Shown here in pieces: positions 13,290 through 24,050 of a DNA stretch of 64,000 nt. Source of the stretch: Tipula vernalis (Eukaryota > Arthropoda > Insecta > Diptera > Tipulidae); contig OY282558.1 in NCBI GenBank assembly GCA_958295665.1, positions 355,067,448-355,131,447 of the forward strand, in the 5' to 3' direction. Under the pieces are notes generated by a model, which was not told the origin of the DNA, did not search any database, and was given only the letters and a program-made list of their open reading frames with translations. The number at the start of each line of letters is the position of its first letter. Position 1 is the stretch's first letter. The position numbers were made by a program, and so were the translations under genes.

Positions 13290-13990
13290 AACAGTTTTCA
13301 AAAGAACTGTAAAGTTGGCCATTTGTCATTATTTCTATTCGTTTTGCTTACTTCGATTGATGCCTACTACTATTGATGCATACTTCGGCTCGTTTTTGAG
13401 AACCTTTCATGACGTACTACAGTGTTTCGGTCGAAATGATATTAATTTCTTTTCGAATGTTAGTTTTCAATCAGCAAGAGACTCTTGACGATTACAGTAC
13501 TTCGCGCATTTTAGATAGCCCTACACAAAAAAGAGTCTGATGGTATTAAATCGAGCGACATAGGTGGAAATTTGATAGCGCTGAAAGTTGATATGACACG
13601 TTCGTGAAATATTCCACGCAATATCTAATCTTTCGTCCGATTATTGTGCGATCACCTTTGATAGTAACAGCTCTTCCAGATAGTTCCTTTCTCGAATTTG
13701 ATATTCTTGTGAATAATTGGGTGGTTTCCGGTTGCCTGGTAACTACTGGTTTGCTTATTTATTCTGCCGTTGCAAGAAAAGTGTGCTTTAGTGCCCATGA
13801 TAATTTTCTGCCAAAAGTTTGGTTCGATTTGGACGATGTTTACGGCGGTATGAGTGTAACATATAAGTGGTTGCGCATCAAATTACACACTATCAATATT
13901 CTCATTCGAGCGGCCCGTACATTATCTGCCACTACGTTTTGCATTTTTAACAACACCACTTTAAAGAATTGCTGCAGATAAATGGCTAAG
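13290..13990 (-). pseudogene. Decayed Tc1/mariner-superfamily transposase relic
   Basis: Reading the minus strand across several stops and shifts gives a colinear series that resembles insect Tc1/mariner-type DDE transposases. It has an NVVADNVRAARMR segment (helix-turn-helix region, ~13960), then AHFSCNGRINKQ and a following N-P-I-I segment (like the AHFxLNGYVNKQN core motif, ~13790), then FPPMSLDLIPSDSFLC (~13560, like WPPRSCDLTPLDFFLW near the last catalytic residue), then a C-terminal tail to ~13300. No terminal repeats found. The match is by motif memory only. Confidence 0.5.
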
Positions 13991-15288
13991 TGTTCTCCCA
14001 TACGGTGATTTTACGTAAATATATTTAAGTGTAAACATTATGACCAACTCCATTCGTTTTCCAAAACCACTCAAATTTACGATCATGTTAGTCTTCCGAC
14101 CAATCAATTTTTTTGATGATTGATGCTCTTATATTCTCGTCAAGCTACTTTACAACATATACGTAACGCATTGATATTTGAATGGATATGATTCATTCAA
14201 CATTTTATGGCAATGTGATAGTTTAACTAACATTTTTGCCATCGGTGTCACTAATGAGTAAGAAAAATCAAATAATGAAAATTGGCTACACGTATACCGA
14301 CTGCGTTTCTGCAATCCTAAGTGTTTTTGATTTGTTGGTGAAATTCATAATTGCGATCCCTTCAGTAACGCCACAAATGAACCAAACTAGTAGTTACCCT
14401 CGCTTGGAATGGAATTCTGATCTCAAACCACCAGGAAAAGTCTAACATTATTCACTAAACATAATATTCATACGGTGTGGTAAAAATCTATTTTTCCCGT
14501 CAAATGTAGTCGTGTAATATACCATTTTAAAGGTATAAAAAATCAAAAAAATGTTACTAATGGCAATAAAAGTCGTGCAAATTTACGTTATGACACGGAT
14601 GGGCATAATGCAATTTTATCACATTCAACTATTGCAGAGACTAGATGTTGGTGTTGTTGGATAGGCCTTATTACAGATAGGCCGGAAGAGTTAAAATAGT
14701 ATTCACTAATACTCCTATGAAAATTTACTATATTTTGGTGAAAATTAAATTTTTCATTGGAGTATAACCATGTATATACTTACCTATTAGGAAGGCATAG
14801 ATCAATGTTTATATGTAATGTTTATCTAAATGTATTTTTATAAATTTAAAGTTAGCAAACTTTGGGAAAATTATGTCCAGTGTCTCGAAAGAGAGAAGCA
14901 GAGGTTTTAGTTGCGCAGTTCCTGCTCTCAAGTCTGTCCACTCAAAAGCATTTTTACGGCCGACATTTTAATTGTACAACTCGGGATTGTGAAAATTCTT
15001 AAATATATTTGGAATTTTTAATTCAATTGTTTATAAAGCTTTTGTTATTATACATATATAATTAATTATTTCGTGGTTTTTGTAGTTTAATATTTTTTTG
15101 CATAACATTTTGTTCCCATTTGCGAGGGTACTATTAATATAAATGGCGGAATATACCGTCGGCACGTCGGATAAGTTGGAGTAATCAGGAGAAGTAGAGT
15201 AAGTTTATTGAACTTAATATGCGGCAACAGCAATAATCCTGTGACATTTATCGGTTTCCAAGCTATCTGAAAACATATAGCTTTGTTA
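13991..15288. other. AT-rich non-coding stretch before the LINE
   Basis: Nothing recognised. A minus-strand frame at 15308-15087 overlaps the LINE boundary and is not called. Confidence 0.5.
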
Positions 15289-15297
15289 ATTACAGGG
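15289..15297. repeat. Target-site duplication of the Jockey-type LINE, left (ATTACAGGG)
   Basis: ATTACAGGG recurs immediately after the poly(A) tail at 24709-24717. With the preceding A the match is 10 bp (15288-15297). This fixes the 5' end of the LINE copy at 15298. Confidence 0.85.
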
Positions 15298-15299
15298 CA

Positions 15300-15398
15300 A
15301 GCTTGCAAAGCTTCATGGCGATGATGGAGAGAACCATGGATCTAATGATGCAGAATATGAGCACGCTGATGCAGATAGTCGTAAAAAGCCAAAAATGA
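15300..15398 (+). pseudogene. 3' tail of Jockey-type ORF1 (gag-like)
   Basis: The last ~32 codons of an ORF1 protein, rich in methionine and ending MQIVVKSQK-stop. Met-rich, amphipathic C-termini of this kind are typical of Jockey ORF1 proteins. The TGA (15396-15398) overlaps the ORF2 start in an ATGA arrangement, which suggests coupled re-initiation in the parent element. Truncated at the insertion boundary. Confidence 0.65.
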
Positions 15399-17603
15399 CC
15401 ATCATCAAAATAGCCATATGGAATGCAAACGGCCTAACACAACATAAATCGGAGGTACATGCATTCCTCACTGAACACAATATTGACATAATGTTAATAT
15501 CAGAAACACGCTTCACCAAAAATAGCTATTTCAAAATTAATGGGTACTCTATTTATGACACCAAGCACCCAGATGGTAAAGCACATGGAGGCACTGCTGT
15601 ATTGATTAAGCGAAGATTAAAACACTACGAACTTACAAAATATGAGAAAGAACATATACAATCAACGAGCATTTGTCTGCAGGAGTGGTCTGGAAACTGC
15701 GTCATATCAGCAGTGTACTGCCCTCCAAAACATGCTATAAAAAAACTCCAGTTCTTGGATTATTTCAGCCAGCTGGGTAATAAATTTCTTGCATGCGGTG
15801 ATTACAACGCTAAACATACTCATTGGGGTTCCAGATTAACTTCGCCGAAAGGTAAACAACTTTATGATGCCATAGAGGAACAGTCCCTGGATTATTTATC
15901 TGCCGGTAACCCAACTTACTGGCCCACGGATAAAAAGAAAACTCCTGATCTAATTGACTTTTGTGTAACTAAGGGCATTCCACGTACATATGCTAAGGCC
16001 ACTGATTGCTATGATCTGTCTTCTGATCACTCACCGGTAATAGTAACATTGAGTACTGATGTCCTAAGGAACGAAATACCGAACCGTCTTACAAACAAAA
16101 AAACTAATTGGCATCAATATAGGAGGTTAGTCGAACAAAAGTGTCTACTTAATATTCCTCTGATCACACCAGCTGATATTGATGCGGCCGCAGAAAATCT
16201 AAAAGATGTCATGACATTATCTGCTAAAAGGGCTACACCCGGCATAAGTAGTTCGGAAAAAGTTAATAAACTGTCACATAATATACAGGAACTAATCCAG
16301 GAAAAGCGAAAGATTCGCCGTCAATGGCAGCAAACAAAATCACCGTTATTGAAGTGGAAATTAAATCGAGCTATTAAGGCCCTAAGATTTGCTTTGAGCG
16401 AAGAAGAAAACCAGCGCGTAAAGAACTACTTAAGTGATCTCTCGGCAACCGAGAGGACAGATTATTCCTTGTGGAAGGCAACAAAAAATTTAAAAAGGCC
16501 AACAAATTCGAATCCACCGATTAGACTACCAACTGGAAATTGGGCGAGAAGTGATGAAGAAAAAGCCAATGCTTTTGCTGCTCATCTAGCAACAGTATTC
16601 GTCCCACACGAAGAAGATAATTATTTTGTGCTACCCCAGCCAACGGATGATGGTTTATCCTACAAACCTATAAAGTATAACTGGAAGAAAGTTAAGAATA
16701 CAATTAAAACTTGCATAAGCCCGAAAAAGGCACCAGGACATGATCTTATTACTGGAAAAATGATAAGGGAATTGCCGGATAAATTCATAAAACTAATAAC
16801 ATTTGTATTCAACGCGGTCATGCGAACCAGTTATATTCCTCAAAAATGGAAGATATCTTTGATCACAATGATACATAAGCCAGGGAAAAAAGAAACGCAA
16901 ATCTCATCATATCGTCCAATAAGCATGCTGCCCACAGTCTCAAAGCTATTTGAAAAAATGTTACTAATGAAATTGAAACCAATATTAGAAGAACGGCGCG
17001 TTATTCCAGACCATCAATTTGGGTTCCGAAACCAACATGGTACTACAGAGCAAGTACACAGGATTGTAAATGCAATCAAAATCACCTTCGAGGAAAAGAA
17101 ATATTGTGCTGCTGCCTTTTTGGATATCGCCCAAGCTTTTGATAAAGTTTGGCACGATGGACTAATTTACAAAATTAAGGAGCTTCTACCGAAAAAATTT
17201 CATTCAGTTCTGGGAAACTATCTTCTTCAAAGGCAATACATGGTCAAACAAAACAGTGCAACTACTTGCTTAAATGATATTAATGCAGGTGTCCCGCAAG
17301 GTAGCGTTCTAGGACCAATATTATACTTATTGTACACAGCTGATATACCTGTAACCAACAAAGTGATAATATCAACATTTGCCGATGACACTGCCATCCT
17401 GGTGTCTCACACTAATCCTGAAATTGCCTCAAAGGAATTACAGAATCATTTAAACAAGGTCGCGGACTGGCTAAAGGCATGGCGAATAAAAGTGAACGAA
17501 AACAAATCAACTCACGTCACAATCACGCTAAACAAACGCACCTGCCCACCAGTGAAATTAAACGATAAAAATATTCCTCAATAAACGAAGGTAAAATACT
17601 TAG
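15395..17603 (+). pseudogene. Jockey-type ORF2, first part: endonuclease and reverse transcriptase
   Basis: ORF2 cuts target DNA and copies the element's RNA at the nick. Residues 1-220 are an apurinic-type (EEP) endonuclease with WNANG, E37 (ISETRF), D136/N138 (GDYNAKH) and D211/H212 (SSDHSP). Residues ~440-690 are the RT, with YRPISMLPTVSKLFE, QFGFR, FLDIAQAFDKVWH, GVPQGSVLGP and catalytic FADD (662-665). The start ATG at 15395 overlaps the ORF1 stop. The frame is open for 729 codons and then hits a single TAA (17582-17584). Nineteen bp later it is broken by the BEL insertion at 17603. The frame resumes at 24051. With the stop ignored and the insert skipped, ORF2 is 887 residues, close to the family's usual ~900. 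Confidence 0.95.
17599..17603. repeat. BEL target-site duplication, left (CTTAG)
   Basis: CTTAG directly precedes the LTR at 17604 and directly follows the LTR end at 24045 (24046-24050). A 5-bp duplication is usual for BEL/Pao integrases. Confidence 0.93.
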
Positions 17604-18180
17604 TGAAAGATTGACCGATGATAAAAACAAAATGTCGATTCAATTTTATGTAATTTATTTAATTAATTTATTTAATTTATTTAATTCAATATTATAAATA
17701 TTGCCTTTATGCGCACAATGCTAAAGCTCACAATAGACTGAATCTTATATTTTTTCATGGTTCATTCACGGTAAGAAATTATTATTTTTATAGTACTCGT
17801 ACTGGCCTTAGATGGCTTAACTAATTCTACCGCTTACCGAACGCATCTATAGCTCAATATAAGCCTTTACTGGCTTTTATAAGGTTTTTATTTTATTAAC
17901 ATTTAGAAGTTTTGAATGTCAACTCAATACAAAAACAATAAATATGGTAATTAATTTCTGATACTACAATATTACAATTAATAAAATTCAATTAATTATT
18001 TTAGACTATTTACTATGTTAATTAAGAAAGGATGTGACTAATAAGATAAGTATTATTATAATATATAATTCATTGTGAAATTTTAATTTAATAATAATTT
18101 AATTTTAGGTTACGTCAATTATGACGTTTGGATCGCGAATGCACAATGACTTTTCATTGGCCATCGGTGCTGGCCGAACA
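17604..18180 (-). repeat. BEL 3' LTR (577 bp, full length)
   Basis: Starts TGAAAGATTG and ends GGCCGAACA on the plus strand. It contains the last 27 nt of the polyprotein frame (stop at 18156-18154), so the coding region overlaps the 3' LTR. The purine-rich tract just inside it (around 18181-18205, minus strand) is weak and broken by CCCG. Confidence 0.95.
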
Positions 18181-21100
18181 TCCCGCGGGCCTTGAATCCC
18201 CTGGTTCAACATCTTGAATTGGCAATCGGCATAATTTATGTATAGGTCGCTTCAATGTATTATGTGCTGTCTTAACAGTGACCACTCGTACTCTACCGTC
18301 TTTACCAGGATGTACATCTAATATTTTTCCTAACTTCCAAGATATTGATGGATACTCATCTGCAATCAATACTACATCACCTATTTGGAGATTAGCCATT
18401 TTATGATGCCATTTGTCACGCCGTTGTAAGCTGCTCAAGTAGTCCCGCTGCCACCGTTTTTGAAAGTGTTGTTTTATTTTGATCACGATCCCCCAACGAG
18501 CTAACGGTGATACTTTCTGGTTCGATAAATCTGGTTCTAAAATGTCGGCCATGCCCCGACCGATCAAGAAATGAGCGGGAGTCAATATATCAGGTTCATT
18601 TATACCAAATGCGCATATTGGTCTCGCATTCAAGGTTGCTTCGATTTGGCATAACAACGTGTTGAATTCTTCCAGGGTAAGTATATGGTCACCGACTGTT
18701 TTTCTCAAATGTGACTTCATGGCTTTTACTGCTGATTCCCAAAGACCGCCCATGTGCGGGCTCGATGCAGGATTGTAACACCACTGGATTTCTTGCTTGT
18801 TTAGTTCGAGTTTAATGCAGTCTTCTGATTTCTCCAACCAATCGTACCACTGCCTTAGCTGGTTATTTGCACCGATGAAATTCGACCCATTGTCGCTATA
18901 AAAGTTACGGCACATTCCCCTTCTTGCAATGAAGCGTCGCAATGCACCCAAGAAACAGTCGGTACTCATATCGGTAGCCATCTCAATATGCACAGCCTTT
19001 GTACACAGGCAAACAAATATACATACATACATTTTTGTTGGTACCTGGCCCCGACGTCGGATTTGCTGCACCTTAAACGGACCACAGTAATCAATTCCAA
19101 CATTTATGAATGGATGTGTAAACGTGACTCTGGCTGGTGGTAAGTCGCCCATCAGTTGGTGTTGTAATGTTGGCTTGTATCGGATACATTTGATGCACTT
19201 ATGTATCACGGATCTGGCAACATCCCTTGCTCTTACTATCCAATATTTGCTTCGAACTAGACTCACCAAGGCTCCAGACCCCGTATGTAACCATTTGAGA
19301 TGAAAATCCAGTGTTATTGCTCTGGAAATTGATGCACCGCAGGGTAAAATCACAGGATGCTTGGCGTTGTAAGTGGCCCTGGAATTATTTATTCGCCCTC
19401 CTACTCTGATAATTCCATCTTCGTCTATGAATGGGTTTAATGTCTTAATTGTACTCTTCTTTGGGATATCTTGATATTTCTGTAATGATTTAATTTCGGT
19501 TAAATAATGTTGGCCTTGTACATACTTGATAATAGTTTTTTCGGCTTGCAGCAATTCTTCTTGACTTAATAATGATGTCTTCCTCATTTTGACTTCTCTA
19601 GGTTTGTCTCGATCAGCTACCATCAATTTTTGTTCTCTCGCATCTTTGAGTTTGCTTATGTATCGCCTCGCATAAGCTAATACCCTCTTTAATTTCTCGA
19701 AGGAGTTGTAACGTGTTATCAAATCTTCTATAAAGTGATTGGTAACACCTAACAATACGTCCATGTACTTGGATTTTCGCTCCTCTTCGGTCTCGTAGGA
19801 TGACCTTTGTTCTGGCCACCATTCCTCTGCTAAGCATAGCCAGTCTGGTCCATTCCACCATATACATGCTGGATTCAGCAACTCTTCTACTGCTATCCCT
19901 CGTGAGGCACAATCTGCTGCATTTTGTTTTGACGGGACATGTCGCCAATACTCTCGTGGGAAATGTTCTACGATACTAGATATTCGATTGGCTACAAACG
20001 TGTTCCATTTTCTCGGGTGTGATGCTAACCAATCCAGCACTATCTTACTATCACACCATAATACCGTTCTCGCTATTTTTACTCCTGCCCAGGAATCTAC
20101 AATGGTTTTGATCAGCTCTGTCAATAGTACTGCTCCCAACAGCTCTAATCTTGGTAAACTTAATTGTTGAATCGGTGCTACTCTCGTTTTGCCCACAATT
20201 ACTCTAATGGAATTATTAGCTTTAGCATATACAACTGCACTATACGCTAATTCACTGGCGTCGGAAAACCCATGTATCTCAACTGTATCAGTGAACTTTA
20301 GCCATCTGGGAACAATCAACTTTTCTACTTCATTTACTTCCTGGCGTAGCGTATTCCATCTGCTATATATATCGTTTGGTAGTGGATCGTCCCATTTGAG
20401 ATTTCGAAGCCATAAACTCTGAAAGAGTATTTTTATGCGTATGGTTAGAGGTGACAACCATCCTAACGGGTCAAATATCGTACTGGCTTCCGATAGCAAC
20501 GTTCGTTTGCTGTGGTTTACTCGACTTGTCAGATGCACTGAAAAGCTAAAAGCATCTAATTCTGGCTTCCATTGCAAGCCTAGTAGCTTAATTGTCTCAT
20601 CCTTGGATATGAATTTTTCATCGTTATTATTATTATTATTTAACTCGTTACGTATCTTGGAGCTGTTGGTCGTCCATTTTCTTAATGTGAATCCGGTTGA
20701 TTCTAGACTATTGGCAATGTCTACTCTGAGCTGGTTTAAATGGTTCTCATCGTTGGCTCCAGTCATCAGATCGTCAACATACATGTCTCTTTGGATGGCT
20801 ACAGCGGCTTCGGGGTACCTTGCTTGATTGTCCTTAGCTGATTGCATTAGGCATCTTGTGGCTATAAATGATGCGGGAGAAGTTCCATAAGTTAGTGTTT
20901 TTAATACATACTGTTTGATTGGTTCATTTGGACTGGTTCTCCATAGTATTCTCTGCATTTGAGCGTCTGCTTGGTTGACCCAAATTTGCCGATACATTTT
21001 GGCTACATCTCCGGATATCACAAATCGGTATCGGCGGAATCTGATTAAAATGTCTATTAATGATGATTGAATAGAAGGACCTGTCAGTAGCAAATCATTC

Positions 21101-23373
21101 AGAGATGTTCCATTTAAATCCTTTGACGAAGCATCAAACACTACTCTCAGCTTTGTAGTGGTACTCGTCTCTTTGATCACACCGTGATGAGGCAGAAAAT
21201 AATCATTAGGGTTGATGCTTTCGTGGATTTGTCTCATATGGCCCAATTGCTCGTATTCCACCATGAAATTTGCATATTGGTCCTTGAATGTTGGGTTTCG
21301 TCGGAACTTGTTTTCCATGGCTTTAAGACGTTGTTCGGCTACTTTGTAATTGGACCCCAAATTCGTCAAGTTCCCATATGCAGGTAATTTTACGATAAAT
21401 TTTCCGTCATAACTTCTTTCCGTCGTACGCTGAAACCAATCTTCGCAATACTTCTCCTCGTCAGTCAGCTCGCTGGTTGTAGGAATTTTCTCAATCTCCC
21501 AAAACTTTCGCAATGAAGCATCTACATCCATGGTTATGTTTAGGTTGACTACATTATTCGTACTCCCTTGCTCGGTAATGTGACCTCCAATCACCCAACC
21601 GAATTTGGTTTCCTGCGCAATCAGATATGGGGATAGCTTTAATTGCCCACTTTCAATTATTGCAAAAAACCCTTCGACGCCCAGCAAGACATCGATGTGG
21701 CCATTTTGGTTGAATTTCGGATCAGCAAGGTTCAGTGACTGCAATTTGTCTAGCTCAATACAGCCAATTTTTGATGCTGGTTGTAGTGTAGTGATTTTAG
21801 GCACGACATAAGCCTGAAGTTGTAGTACCGGTTCCGTCTGACATCTTGGCACGACCTCTAATTGCACAACTCCCTTGGTTCGTCCCAAACTCGATTGGCC
21901 TAAACCACTCACCATAACATGCCCGCTTCCTATCTTAAGGCCTAATTTTTGTACACACGCGTCAGTGATAAACGTAGCCTGCGACGCTGAATCTAACAAC
22001 GCACGACAAAACATAAATTCACCATTATTACCTCTTATGCGCACAGCTGCTGTTGGTAAAATTGCCTGCATCTCGTACCGAATGTTGGTTTGGTAACATT
22101 GAGCTTGTGGATCAGACGACTTTGATTTTGGGTTAAGCTCGTTTTCCATCTCTTGCGTCATGTGCGATGTTAAAGTGTTGGATTTGGATACCTTATACTC
22201 CTCGTGTATCAAGCTATGATGTCTTCGGTGACATTCCTTGCATCTAGTTTTAGCGCGACAATTGTATACGTTGTGCCCTTTATGTAAACAGTTGAAACAT
22301 CGCCTATTCGCCGCCAATACTCCTTTCCTTTCTGTTGTTGACATTTTTGCAAACTGGCTACATTCGTACAGCAAATGAGAATCATCCTTGCATACTGGAC
22401 AACTCCATGTAGCTTTGCTTGGCTCTATGGTTTCAGTCACTAACGCTCTTGTGTAACCAGGTTTGGCCTTCGAATAAGATGATATCGATTCTAATGCATC
22501 ACATCTTCTATTGAGAAATTCAAAAAACTCCTTTGTAGTGGGATATTCGGATGCAGTAGACTCTTGTGCCCATAACATCTTAGTTTCTTGGTCCAATTTT
22601 TTTATCAGGATGTATATCAGCCAACTATCTCGTTTCTCTGCCTTTGGATCTAGCGCCTTTAAACCTCGGAGAACCTCATCCGACGTGTCTCGTAACTTTC
22701 TTATGCTTGCGCTGCTCACTTGATTCACTGATGGTTGCTCCATAAACGTTCTGATGAAGGCATTAACAATGTACTTTTTGCGATCGTACCGTTCAACCAG
22801 CTTTGAAAACGCTTCGTAATAATTGGCTTCTGTAACCGCAAAGTACCGGATTAACTGGGCTGCTTCTCCTGTCAATAAGCTCTTCAAATATTGAAACTTC
22901 TGCACCGCTGGATATTCTTTGCTATGTATAGATGCATTATAGAGATCATAAAAGCTCGGCCATTCCGTATATTCACCAGAGAATGGAGGTATCGATAATT
23001 TCTTTAATTTGATCTCTGCATGCAACGCTTGGGTGACGTTTAATATAGAATCATCGTGTCTGCCGATGCCATGTTCACTTTCATTCAAACGGCGGATCCA
23101 TTTGTTGAGATTCCCGGTAACCGCGTAATACTTCGATTCAAACTCGTCCATCTTCGATTCTATCTCAGAATCCACCAAATACAGTTTTTCTTCGACCTCA
23201 AGAAACTGCTCTCTTAAACCTTGCACGGTCTCTACCCGAACCTTTAGTTCATCGATGGAAATTTCATTTTTGATGGAATTTAATGCAACAAAGGTTTCCA
23301 TTCGGGTTAAGCTACCCTTTATTGCCGAACGCACTCTCTTAAGCGCCAATAAATCGGCCATTTTATAATTCAC
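18154..23373 (-). CDS. BEL/Pao Gag-Pol polyprotein
   Basis: Single frame of 1739 residues covering all functions needed for retrotransposition. Residues 1-110 are coiled-coil-like. Residues ~125-300 are the BEL gag domain (DUF1759-like: LSIPPFSGEYTEWPSFYDLY). Cys/His zinc knuckles lie at 325-390 (CPVC, then CFNCLHKGHNVYNC, then CKEC). The aspartic protease has LLDSASQATF at 459-468 (DSAS in place of the more usual DSGS). RT spans ~730-900 with YVDD at 865-868. RNase H has D1038, E1077 and D1108. The integrase zinc motif is H1358/H1363-C1393/C1396, its core D1428, D1494, E1546, and a C-terminal DUF5641-like region lies at ~1620-1720. Met5 (23361; MADLLALKR) resembles usual BEL starts better than Met1. 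There are no internal stops, so the copy may be functional at the protein level. Confidence 0.97.
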   Translation of the reverse strand: MNYKMADLLALKRVRSAIKGSLTRMETFVALNSIKNEISIDELKVRVETVQGLREQFLEVEEKLYLVDSEIESKMDEFESKYYAVTGNLNKWIRRLNESEHGIGRHDDSILNVTQALHAEIKLKKLSIPPFSGEYTEWPSFYDLYNASIHSKEYPAVQKFQYLKSLLTGEAAQLIRYFAVTEANYYEAFSKLVERYDRKKYIVNAFIRTFMEQPSVNQVSSASIRKLRDTSDEVLRGLKALDPKAEKRDSWLIYILIKKLDQETKMLWAQESTASEYPTTKEFFEFLNRRCDALESISSYSKAKPGYTRALVTETIEPSKATWSCPVCKDDSHLLYECSQFAKMSTTERKGVLAANRRCFNCLHKGHNVYNCRAKTRCKECHRRHHSLIHEEYKVSKSNTLTSHMTQEMENELNPKSKSSDPQAQCYQTNIRYEMQAILPTAAVRIRGNNGEFMFCRALLDSASQATFITDACVQKLGLKIGSGHVMVSGLGQSSLGRTKGVVQLEVVPRCQTEPVLQLQAYVVPKITTLQPASKIGCIELDKLQSLNLADPKFNQNGHIDVLLGVEGFFAIIESGQLKLSPYLIAQETKFGWVIGGHITEQGSTNNVVNLNITMDVDASLRKFWEIEKIPTTSELTDEEKYCEDWFQRTTERSYDGKFIVKLPAYGNLTNLGSNYKVAEQRLKAMENKFRRNPTFKDQYANFMVEYEQLGHMRQIHESINPNDYFLPHHGVIKETSTTTKLRVVFDASSKDLNGTSLNDLLLTGPSIQSSLIDILIRFRRYRFVISGDVAKMYRQIWVNQADAQMQRILWRTSPNEPIKQYVLKTLTYGTSPASFIATRCLMQSAKDNQARYPEAAVAIQRDMYVDDLMTGANDENHLNQLRVDIANSLESTGFTLRKWTTNSSKIRNELNNNNNNDEKFISKDETIKLLGLQWKPELDAFSFSVHLTSRVNHSKRTLLSEASTIFDPLGWLSPLTIRIKILFQSLWLRNLKWDDPLPNDIYSRWNTLRQEVNEVEKLIVPRWLKFTDTVEIHGFSDASELAYSAVVYAKANNSIRVIVGKTRVAPIQQLSLPRLELLGAVLLTELIKTIVDSWAGVKIARTVLWCDSKIVLDWLASHPRKWNTFVANRISSIVEHFPREYWRHVPSKQNAADCASRGIAVEELLNPACIWWNGPDWLCLAEEWWPEQRSSYETEEERKSKYMDVLLGVTNHFIEDLITRYNSFEKLKRVLAYARRYISKLKDAREQKLMVADRDKPREVKMRKTSLLSQEELLQAEKTIIKYVQGQHYLTEIKSLQKYQDIPKKSTIKTLNPFIDEDGIIRVGGRINNSRATYNAKHPVILPCGASISRAITLDFHLKWLHTGSGALVSLVRSKYWIVRARDVARSVIHKCIKCIRYKPTLQHQLMGDLPPARVTFTHPFINVGIDYCGPFKVQQIRRRGQVPTKMYVCIFVCLCTKAVHIEMATDMSTDCFLGALRRFIARRGMCRNFYSDNGSNFIGANNQLRQWYDWLEKSEDCIKLELNKQEIQWCYNPASSPHMGGLWESAVKAMKSHLRKTVGDHILTLEEFNTLLCQIEATLNARPICAFGINEPDILTPAHFLIGRGMADILEPDLSNQKVSPLARWGIVIKIKQHFQKRWQRDYLSSLQRRDKWHHKMANLQIGDVVLIADEYPSISWKLGKILDVHPGKDGRVRVVTVKTAHNTLKRPIHKLCRLPIQDVEPGDSRPAGCSASTDGQ

Positions 23374-23759
23374 TAAGTTTTCACTTCACAAGATTTACTC
23401 CACGAACACGTTATAATAATATTTAATCAAAACTTTGAAATGATTTACCTGCTTGTGATTAAAGTGCAGCTTATTGGCAGGCTTAGATGATTTGACTAGA
23501 TATTGTAATCTCCACGTGGGTTGACTACTCAGTAGCGTGGTTAAAAATGGCGTAGTTTTATTATGGCTATTTTATATGACTCTCGGATGATTTTGTTGAA
23601 AAGAAAATCCCAATTGGATGATGATTGGTGTGGCTTTAGCTGGATGATAATCGCAATATGTTGAAATGATAGCTTTACTGGCGTATTTTGGATGTAAATC
23701 GGACGAAACGTTGGATGTATAACCTCAAAACGTTGGTTGTATAAACTCACTAGTGCCGA

Positions 23760-23776
23760 TCCGGCTCGAAGGACCA
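23760..23776 (-). promoter_or_regulatory. BEL primer-binding site, tRNA-Tyr type
   Basis: The plus strand reads TCCGGCTCGAAGGACCA, the 3' end of insect tRNA-Tyr including CCA, two bases inside the 5' LTR (23779). Its complement on the minus strand would bind that tRNA over 17 nt and prime minus-strand DNA synthesis. The tRNA identity comes from memory of the Drosophila tRNA-Tyr acceptor and T-arm. Confidence 0.85.
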
Positions 23777-23778
23777 TA

Positions 23779-24045
23779 TGAAAGATTGACCGATGATAAA
23801 AACAAAATGTCGATTCAATTTTATGTAATTTATTTAATTAATTTATTTAATTTATTTAATTCAATATTATAAATATTGCCTACACGTTAAGAAAGGATGT
23901 GACTAATAAGATAAGTATTATTATAATATATAATTCATTGTGAAATTTTAATTTAATAATAATTTAATTTTAGGTTACGTCAATTATGACGTTTGGATCG
24001 CGAATGCACAATGACTTTTCATTGGCCATCGGTGCTGGCCGAACA
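23779..24045 (-). repeat. BEL 5' LTR (267 bp, internally deleted)
   Basis: Matches the first 102 bp and last 159 bp of the 577-bp 3' LTR with no mismatch seen. The middle 316 bp are replaced by 6 bp (TACACG, 23881-23886). Because LTRs are made identical at integration, the deletion happened after insertion (or by a recombination event). Confidence 0.95.
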
Positions 24046-24050
24046 CTTAG

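Larger units (their letters stand above)
17604..24045 (-). mobile_element. BEL/Pao LTR retrotransposon, coding-intact
   Basis: 6442-bp element on the minus strand. LTRs run TG...CA on both ends, with CTTAG duplications, a primer-binding site matching the 3' end of tRNA-Tyr, and one uninterrupted 1739-codon gag-protease-RT-RNase H-integrase frame. The two LTRs have no mismatch over their shared ~261 bp, which points to a very recent insertion. The 5' LTR has a 310-bp internal deletion relative to the 3' LTR and may lack promoter function. Confidence 0.96.
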
